Assembly (NCBI GenBank): GCA_001823105.1
Contig: MHTO01000005.1
Span: 1-8,771, forward strand
Origin: Candidatus Wildermuthbacteria bacterium GWA2_46_15
GTDB lineage: Bacteria; Patescibacteriota; Minisyncoccia; Minisyncoccales; GWA2-46-15
Length of the DNA stretch: 8,771 bases
Reading direction: 5' to 3'
A program made the translations under genes and the position numbers. Below the pieces are notes generated by a model. It was given only the letters and a program-made list of their open reading frames with translations. It was not told the origin of the DNA and searched no databases. This document shows, one piece after another, positions 4,167 to 8,771 of the stretch (within the stretch, counting starts at the first letter, position 1; every line of letters begins with the position of its first letter).

Positions 4167-5885
4167 TCAAGATTTATTACTTCGAGCGAAGCAAGAAAAA
4201 AGAGTTTTATTATTCTTTTCCAGAAGCATTTTGGCTTGTTTGATCCTTTTGAGGGTTTTTTCCTGACCTAAGACCTCGGTAATCTCAAAAGGACTGGCCG
4301 AAGCTTTTTTGCCGCTCAAAGCCACTCTGAGCGGCCAAAGCAAATATCCCCTATCGCCCCTATCCTTTACCCTGAAGTCAGCTTGTTGTACTTTGGGGCC
4401 TGTTTTTTCCGCGGCCGCCAGAAGGACGGTTTCCAGATTTTGTTTTTGCCAATCTTCAGTTTTTACTTTTTCTAAAGTTTTTTCCGCGACAGAAAGTGAT
4501 TCCTTTATTTCTTTATCTTTCATCTCTTTCCAACGCAAAAGCTCAAACGAATAAACAATTTTATCTTTAAAGAAGAAGTCGGTTAATTCAACAATCTCAG
4601 AGAGCTTTTTCAGCCTTTGTTGATAAAGACCAACGACCCGGGTCAAATAATCAAACTCGACGATTTCCTGGCTTTCTTCTACCTTCTTCGGAAGGCTAAG
4701 CTCGCTTACCTTCTTCGAAAGGCTAAGCTCGCTTATTTCATATTTCTGTTCCCGCCACTTTTCCTCGGTCGGAACCGGAATTAGTTGGGCCGGAATTGAT
4801 TCCGCTGAAACCTTGATCAAACCGGCCTTGATGAGATAAGGAAGGCATTTTTCGGTCAGGCTTTCCAATGAAAGATTGCGTAAATAAAAACCGTTGAGCC
4901 AGTCCAGTCTTAGCTGATTGAAGACGGCCCCGGATTTCTGAACTCTTTCCAGGGAGAATTCTTTGAGCAAGCTCTTGAGGGAAAAGATTTCTCTTTCGTC
5001 TTCCGGATGCCAGCCCAAGAGCACCAAAAAATTAATCAGAGCTTCGGCCAAATAGCCTTCCTCTCGGTATTCCCGGACCGGCACGGCGCCGTGCCTCTTG
5101 CTCAATTTGGAACGATCCGGCGCCAAAATCATGGACAAATGAGCGTATTTCGGCGTCGGAAAGCCCAGGGCCTGCTGCAACAGGATCTGTTTGGGCGTGT
5201 TGGAAACGTGGTCCTCGCCCCGGACGACGTGAGTGATCTTCATGTCAAAGTCGTCGATGACGCAGGAGAAATTGTAGAGCGGCTCTCTCAGTCCTTTGGC
5301 AATGGAGAAATCGCCGATGAGTCCGGGCTCGAATTCGATCCGGCCGCGGATGAGATCGTCAAAGACGGTTTTTTCTCCCTGGTTGTTTTTGAGACGAATG
5401 ATGGCTTTCTTTCCCTGACGGAAATTTTCCTGCGCCGCCGCTGGCGACAGATCACGGCACTTGCCCGAATAAATCATGGGTTGACCCTGGCTCAGTTGAT
5501 ATTGCCGCTGTATCTCCAGCTCCTCCTCGGGACAAAAGCAATAAAAAACCTTGTTTTCTTCCAAAAGCTGGCGCAGATACTTTTCATAAACGTCCAGTTT
5601 TTCAGACTGGCGGTAAGGGCCAAAGCCGCCATCAACTTCGGGCCCTTCGTCCCAATTCAGGCCCAGCCACTTCATAGTTTCCAGGATATCTTTTTCGTAT
5701 TCCGGCTTTGATCTTTCTTTGTCGGTGTCTTCAATTCTCAAAATGAAAACGCCTTGGTTTTTCCGGGCAAAAAGATAGGTAAAGAGAGCCGTGCGGATGT
5801 TGCCCAGCTGCAAAAAACCGGTGGGCGAAGGTGCGAACCGAGTCCGGATCCCTTTTTCTGTTTTGACGTCAGTTAGTGAATCCAT
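4167..5885 (-). CDS. gltX: Glutamate--tRNA ligase
   Basis: A class Ic aminoacyl-tRNA synthetase that charges tRNA-Glu in the cytoplasm. Without a visible glnS it may also charge tRNA-Gln ahead of an amidotransferase, as in many bacteria (inference). The start at 5885 is chosen because AAGGAG lies 8 bases upstream; the open frame runs on to 5930 but overlaps murG. The 572 aa show FAPSPTG (17-23), the HIGH-like site as QLGN (26-29), ILRIEDTD (48-55), a partial zinc-type cluster C116-x-C118 and C143, and KLSKRHGA (260-267) as the KMSKS loop. The C-terminal half is the helical anticodon-binding region. Two oddities: His of HIGH is Gln, and a 9-residue tandem duplication (385-393, 394-402) sits in a loop that appears expanded against the family. 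The tail after about 555 is also extra. The 572 aa exceed the usual 460-500. Confidence 0.96.
   Translation of the reverse strand: MDSLTDVKTEKGIRTRFAPSPTGFLQLGNIRTALFTYLFARKNQGVFILRIEDTDKERSKPEYEKDILETMKWLGLNWDEGPEVDGGFGPYRQSEKLDVYEKYLRQLLEENKVFYCFCPEEELEIQRQYQLSQGQPMIYSGKCRDLSPAAAQENFRQGKKAIIRLKNNQGEKTVFDDLIRGRIEFEPGLIGDFSIAKGLREPLYNFSCVIDDFDMKITHVVRGEDHVSNTPKQILLQQALGFPTPKYAHLSMILAPDRSKLSKRHGAVPVREYREEGYLAEALINFLVLLGWHPEDEREIFSLKSLLKEFSLERVQKSGAVFNQLRLDWLNGFYLRNLSLESLTEKCLPYLIKAGLIKVSAESIPAQLIPVPTEEKWREQKYEISELSLSKKVSELSLPKKVEESQEIVEFDYLTRVVGLYQQRLKKLSEIVELTDFFFKDKIVYSFELLRWKEMKDKEIKESLSVAEKTLEKVKTEDWQKQNLETVLLAAAEKTGPKVQQADFRVKDRGDRGYLLWPLRVALSGKKASASPFEITEVLGQEKTLKRIKQAKMLLEKNNKTLFSCFARSNKS
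4180..4191. repeat. Palindrome in the 3' end of gltX
   Basis: CTTCG and CGAAG face each other around AG. The element encodes part of the extra C-terminal tail of GltX (FARS), beyond the usual end of the family, and lies 11 bases before the stop. It resembles the other palindromic pieces near gene ends in this window. Confidence 0.5.
4681..4734. repeat. 27-bp tandem duplication inside gltX
   Basis: Two copies, 4681-4707 and 4708-4734, differ at one base (G at 4691, A at 4718), which changes Ser to Pro in the protein. Each copy contains the small palindrome TAAGCTCGCTTA, or its equivalent across the copy border, and a TTCGGAA or TTCGAAA palindrome-like part. Because 27 is a multiple of three, the frame is kept and nine residues are repeated (SELSLSKKV and SELSLPKKV). 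Confidence 0.9.
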
Positions 5886-5893
5886 ATCTTGAA

Positions 5894-5899
5894 CTCCTT
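5894..5899 (-). promoter_or_regulatory. Shine-Dalgarno sequence deciding the gltX start
   Basis: AAGGAG, read on the minus strand at 5899-5894, lies 8 bases before the ATG at 5885. It is the only clear ribosome binding site among the complete genes here and selects 5885 over the upstream in-frame ATG at 5930. Confidence 0.8.
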
Positions 5900-5910
5900 C
5901 CTTAATCAAA

Positions 5911-7098
5911 TCATATCTTAAAGAAATCAAAAAGGTATTGAGCGATTTCCAGGGCGGCCTGTGGTTTGGCGAATTTGGCTGCGGCTTGGCTCATCTTTTC
6001 TATCTCCTGGGGCCGAGAAAACAAATATTTCAATTTATCTAAAAAGAAATTCGGGGTCAGATTGCTCTCTTCTAAGACGATGGCCGCGCCCGAGGCGGCA
6101 AAGGCATAGGCGTTCTTTAATTGATGGCCCTGGGCCGCCTCCGGATAAGGAATCAGGATGGAGGCCTTGCCGACGGCCGCGATCTCAAAGATGACGCCGG
6201 CCCCGGCCCGCCCGATAACCAGATTGGCAACGGCATAAGCTTGTTTGACTTCTTCTTCGCGGAAAAAGGCAAAGGGATGATAGAGTTTTTCTATCTCATT
6301 TGCCACCGTCACCTCGGCCTCGGCTTTGACTTTAAGGAAATTCTTCTCGCCGATTTGATGCAAAATCTCAAAATCTAGGAGCAGATTGGGTAAGATGGCT
6401 AAAATCAAATCATTGATACGCTGAGCCCCTTGAGAGCCGCCCATGATTAGAAGAACGGGCTTTCCGCTGACTAACTTGAAAAGTTCTTTGGCTTCTTCCG
6501 GACGGCCGGCTAGAATTTCTTTTCTAATGGGGTTGCCCACTAAAACTATTTTTGAGGGTGGGAATTTTTCTGTCTTGGGAAAAGAAACAAAAATCTTTTT
6601 GGTAAACCGGGAAAGAATCTGATTGCTCAGGCCGGGGTCAACGTCTGATTCGTGCAAGAAAATCGGAATCCTTAAAAGCCAGCCCGCGAGGACCACCGGA
6701 AAAGAACCATAGCCACCCTTGCTGAAAACGAGATCCGGAGCAAAAAAGAAAAGTTTGAAAAAAGACTGAATAATTCCCAGGGGCATCCGGAAAAGAATAT
6801 CGATCAAATTCTCTAAAAGAGTTTTCCCGGTCAGATAGCGCCGTAATTTCCCCGCGGAGATCTCCTTGGTTCTGACGCCTTCTTGGGCCAGCAGGATCAA
6901 GCTGAATTCGTCGCGCGGCCCTAAATAGTAAAAATCCAATCCTTCAACCTTAAAGCTCCGCTTGTCCTTTAGCTCGCCAAAAACATTCCGGCTTTCTTCC
7001 AGTTTCTTTTGCAGATAAAGACTTTTAATTTCTCTGACGACGGCGATCAGGGGAAAAACATGACCACCCGTACCGCCGCCGGTTAAAACTATTTTCAT
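5911..7098 (-). CDS. murG: UDP-N-acetylglucosamine--undecaprenyl-pyrophosphoryl-muramoylpentapeptide GlcNAc transferase
   Basis: MurG adds GlcNAc to lipid I to make lipid II at the inner face of the membrane. The 395 aa form a GT28/GT-B fold: the glycine-rich N-terminal loop GGGTGGH (7-13), a second loop around KGGYGSFP (127-134), HESDVDPGLSN (149-159), the UDP-binding-side loop GGSQGAQRIN (220-229), and GRAGAGVIFEIAAVGK (296-311) with the conserved Glu305, then QGHQLKNA (323-330). It is longer than E. coli MurG (355 aa); the extra length lies mainly at about 26-110, including GPRDEFSLILLAQEG, a form I associate with Parcubacteria. It begins 9 bases after the ftsW stop. gltX follows after 25 bases. 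No good Shine-Dalgarno is present; a GAGG from the ftsW end lies about 12 bases upstream. Confidence 0.97.
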   Translation of the reverse strand: MKIVLTGGGTGGHVFPLIAVVREIKSLYLQKKLEESRNVFGELKDKRSFKVEGLDFYYLGPRDEFSLILLAQEGVRTKEISAGKLRRYLTGKTLLENLIDILFRMPLGIIQSFFKLFFFAPDLVFSKGGYGSFPVVLAGWLLRIPIFLHESDVDPGLSNQILSRFTKKIFVSFPKTEKFPPSKIVLVGNPIRKEILAGRPEEAKELFKLVSGKPVLLIMGGSQGAQRINDLILAILPNLLLDFEILHQIGEKNFLKVKAEAEVTVANEIEKLYHPFAFFREEEVKQAYAVANLVIGRAGAGVIFEIAAVGKASILIPYPEAAQGHQLKNAYAFAASGAAIVLEESNLTPNFFLDKLKYLFSRPQEIEKMSQAAAKFAKPQAALEIAQYLFDFFKI

Positions 7099-7107
7099 CG
7101 GTTATTT

Positions 7108-8253
7108 TTACCTCGCTCTAGGCTCTAGCGAGGCTAAGGTTTCCTTCGAAATGTTTAATAAAAGTCCGATCCCGATTAACTCGGCCGTGAGGTGCGAACC
7201 ACCGTAGCTGACAAAAGGCAGGGGCACGCCGGTCAGGGGCGATAAACCCGTCATAGAAAAAATATTGGCCAGGGCCTGAAAACCGATCCAAAAGGAAATG
7301 CCGGCTCCGATCAGTTGAGAAAACTTATCTTTGGACAACCGACTGACCCGGAACCCTTGCCAGATGAAGATCAGGAAAACCAAAATCAGAATGGCGGCCC
7401 CAAAAAAACCTGCTTCTTCGGCCCAGACCGAAAAGATGGCATCGCCAATCGTCTGGGGCAGAAAGCCGAATTTCTGGCGGGACAAACCCAGGCCCAGGCC
7501 AAAAAATCCACCCGAACCGATGGCGATCAGAGATTGTTTTAATTGATAGCCTCGACCCATCGGATCCAGATCCGGGTTCAAAAAAACCAGCCAACGGTTC
7601 AAACGGTAAGGAGCGATTTTGATCAAAAAAGCAAAGATTGTCGCTCCCGAAACCCAAATGGAAATATTTTGCCACCAGGGCGCTCCGGACAAAAAGAACA
7701 TGACCGTGGCCATCAAAGCAATGATGGCCAGAGTGCCGATGTCCGGTTGCAGAGCCAGCAGAAGAGTGACCACGCCCAGAATCAGCAAAAAGGGCAGCAA
7801 GGGATTGAGCTGGGCAAAGAACCGGCTTTTGCCGTTGGCTCTGGAAACGACCTCTTGTTTGGTCAGCCAGGCGGCCAAATAGAGAATCAAGCTAATCTTT
7901 AAAAACTCTGAAGGCTGAAAAGTAATCGGCCCCAGACTGATCCAGCGGGAAGCGCCCATCAGATTAAGGCCGATTCGGGATGAAACCAAAAGGCCCAAGA
8001 AAAAAAGATTTAAGACAAAGAGCCAAAAACTGATATTTTTCAGTTTTTCAAGGGGGAAAAAGAAAGCCATTAAACCCAGGATCAGGCCGGGCAATAACCC
8101 GTAAAGCAGTTGATGATTCAGTAAGTAATTGGGCTGGCCAGTCTTTTCCATGGAAAAGACCGCCGAAACGCTGGCCAGAATCAAGACGCCCAGTAAAACC
8201 AAAGTGAGACTGGCGGCTAAAAGAATCGGATCTGGTTTTTTAATGATTTTCAT
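7108..8253 (-). CDS. ftsW: SEDS-family peptidoglycan polymerase FtsW
   Basis: FtsW is the integral membrane glycosyltransferase that polymerises lipid II at the septum together with a class B penicillin-binding protein. The 381 aa have about ten membrane segments. Family motifs are GASRWISLGPITFQPSEFLK (100-119), LQPDIGT (168-174), NPDLDPMGRGYQLKQSLIAI (226-245), FGFLPQTIGDAIFSVWAEE (262-280) with Asp271 at the place of the catalytic Asp, and GLSPLTGVPLPFVSYGGS (336-353). RodA is the alternative, but the location between murD and murG supports FtsW. The start at 8253 overlaps murD by 14 bases, so translation is probably coupled. The last residues (TLASLEPRAR) are encoded by a palindromic sequence and look like an addition. 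There is no Shine-Dalgarno. Confidence 0.95.
   Translation of the reverse strand: MKIIKKPDPILLAASLTLVLLGVLILASVSAVFSMEKTGQPNYLLNHQLLYGLLPGLILGLMAFFFPLEKLKNISFWLFVLNLFFLGLLVSSRIGLNLMGASRWISLGPITFQPSEFLKISLILYLAAWLTKQEVVSRANGKSRFFAQLNPLLPFLLILGVVTLLLALQPDIGTLAIIALMATVMFFLSGAPWWQNISIWVSGATIFAFLIKIAPYRLNRWLVFLNPDLDPMGRGYQLKQSLIAIGSGGFFGLGLGLSRQKFGFLPQTIGDAIFSVWAEEAGFFGAAILILVFLIFIWQGFRVSRLSKDKFSQLIGAGISFWIGFQALANIFSMTGLSPLTGVPLPFVSYGGSHLTAELIGIGLLLNISKETLASLEPRAR
7111..7133. repeat. Palindrome at the 3' end of ftsW
   Basis: CCTCGCT (7111-7117) and AGCGAGG (7127-7133) pair around a 9-base loop. It encodes the last residues of FtsW and ends at its stop codon. GCGAGGCTAAG, which starts inside the right arm (7128-7138), recurs inverted at 3735-3745. 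Confidence 0.6.
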
Positions 8254-8771
8254 AACGTATAGCGATATACCGGGCGTCTCGCCCGCTATTTCTTTTTCCT
8301 AGCTGGCGAACGTATTTTTTAAACAAATCCCCTCTTTCCTGATAATCGCGGAAAAGACCAAAGCTGGGCGAAGCGCAGGAAAGAAGACAGATTTTCCCTT
8401 TGGCCGTCTGTTGAAAGGCCAATTTTACTCCTTCTTCCATACTATCAACAAAAAAATGGTTAAAAAAGTGGGCTCTTCCCGGATTGGCCCGGCCAATGGC
8501 GTGCCAAATCTTCTGCCCAGTCGTGGGCCAGAGAATCAAAGTTTGAATTTGACTTTTCATGATTCTGGCGCCCAGGTTTTTGAAGCTCAGGCCGCGGTCA
8601 AAACCACCCAAAAAAATCGTCTCTACGTCCTTTCCCAAAGCGTCAAGAGCGGCGATGGTTGCTTCGGGAATGGTGGCTAAAGAATCATTATAAAACCTGA
8701 TCCCATGGTACTCCCCGACCGGCTCCAGGCGGTGCGGCAAAGGCTTAAAAACTTTTATGGCCCGGGCTATT
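8240..8771 (-). CDS. murD: UDP-N-acetylmuramoylalanine--D-glutamate ligase, C-terminal part (cut by window edge)
   Basis: MurD adds D-Glu to UDP-MurNAc-L-Ala in the cytoplasm. Only about 177 C-terminal residues are present; the frame is open to the right edge, and the TTG at 8740 is an internal Leu codon, not the start. The visible part covers the end of the central ATPase domain (LPHRLEPVGEYHGIRFYNDS) and the C-terminal domain (LGGFDRGLSF; LLSCASPSFGLFRDYQERGD). The NDS-K-AT Lys of E. coli MurD is Leu here (NDSLAT), and LLSPA is LLSCA. After FKKYV the usual end, about 20 residues (LGKRNSGRDARYIAIRYENH) are added, encoded partly by a palindrome. Its stop lies 14 bases inside ftsW. As the first visible gene of the mur-fts run, it probably shares one transcript with ftsW, murG and gltX. 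Confidence 0.93.
   Translation of the reverse strand, partial: IARAIKVFKPLPHRLEPVGEYHGIRFYNDSLATIPEATIAALDALGKDVETIFLGGFDRGLSFKNLGARIMKSQIQTLILWPTTGQKIWHAIGRANPGRAHFFNHFFVDSMEEGVKLAFQQTAKGKICLLSCASPSFGLFRDYQERGDLFKKYVRQLGKRNSGRDARYIAIRYENH
8259..8289. repeat. Bulged palindrome in the 3' end of murD
   Basis: ATAGC (8259-8263) pairs with GCTAT (8285-8289), and GGGCG (8272-8276) with CGCCC (8280-8284), leaving a TCT loop and an 8-base bulge (GATATACC) on one side. It encodes most of the extra tail of MurD and lies just upstream of the ftsW ATG at 8253, so the hairpin could also affect ftsW translation. Confidence 0.6.

Noticed and set aside
5007..5711. Long plus-strand open frame of about 234 codons opposite gltX
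   Set aside because: It is the reverse of strongly conserved synthetase sequence; its composition reflects the antisense of gltX and no domain is recognisable.
5886..5930. Upstream gltX start at 5930
   Set aside because: It overlaps the murG end, adds 15 residues not expected in the family, and lies upstream of the AAGGAG that is well placed for 5885.
7315..7902. Several open frames on both strands inside ftsW
   Set aside because: They are shadows of the membrane-protein gene: Gln/Lys-rich products that mirror Leu/Phe codons of ftsW, with no independent support.

Overview
The window looks like a chromosome segment from a Candidate Phyla Radiation (Patescibacteria) bacterium, most likely of the Parcubacteria side. 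The signs are compact genes with short or overlapping junctions, a MurG carrying an N-terminal insert of the kind I associate with Parcubacteria, a tryptophan-rich secreted protein of unknown function, two small conserved-looking hypotheticals, and few Shine-Dalgarno sequences. A complete ribosomal protein L9 gene argues against Microgenomates, where L9 is reported missing. The taxonomic call rests on memory of family features, not on a search.

Layout. Plus strand, 2-2600: the C-terminal end of an unknown W-rich protein; a complete S41 C-terminal processing protease (136-1362) with a possible near-leaderless promoter; rplI (1374-1841). rpmA (L27, 1854-2135) lies on the minus strand, tail-to-tail with rplI and head-to-head with a two-gene plus-strand unit: a 50-aa membrane peptide (2158-2310) and a 97-aa hypothetical (2307-2600). 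A perfect 12-bp stem with T-tracts in both directions (2609-2643) separates this unit from the converging minus-strand genes.

Minus strand, read from the right edge leftward: murD (cut by the window edge, 8771 to 8240), ftsW (8253-7108), murG (7098-5911), gltX (5885-4167), a secreted W-rich hypothetical (4162-3746), a 146-bp structured intergenic region, and a Xer-type tyrosine recombinase (3599-2643). MurD, FtsW and MurG act in sequence in peptidoglycan precursor assembly and polymerisation. Here gltX and the W-rich gene follow murG closely enough to be co-transcribed.

The most interesting non-coding part is 3600-3745. It holds a half-perfect dif-like site just upstream of the recombinase start, a 9-bp direct repeat around it, and an inverted-repeat structure that can fold in two mutually exclusive ways; its G-U pairs make sense only in minus-strand RNA. 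A second theme is short palindromic sequence sharing a GCGAGGCTAAG-like core near gene ends and, as a 27-bp tandem pair, in frame inside gltX. The GltX itself has Gln instead of His at the first position of its HIGH motif. No stretch longer than 300 bases lacks a gene. I saw no tRNA, rRNA, CRISPR array, insertion sequence or clear defence system.
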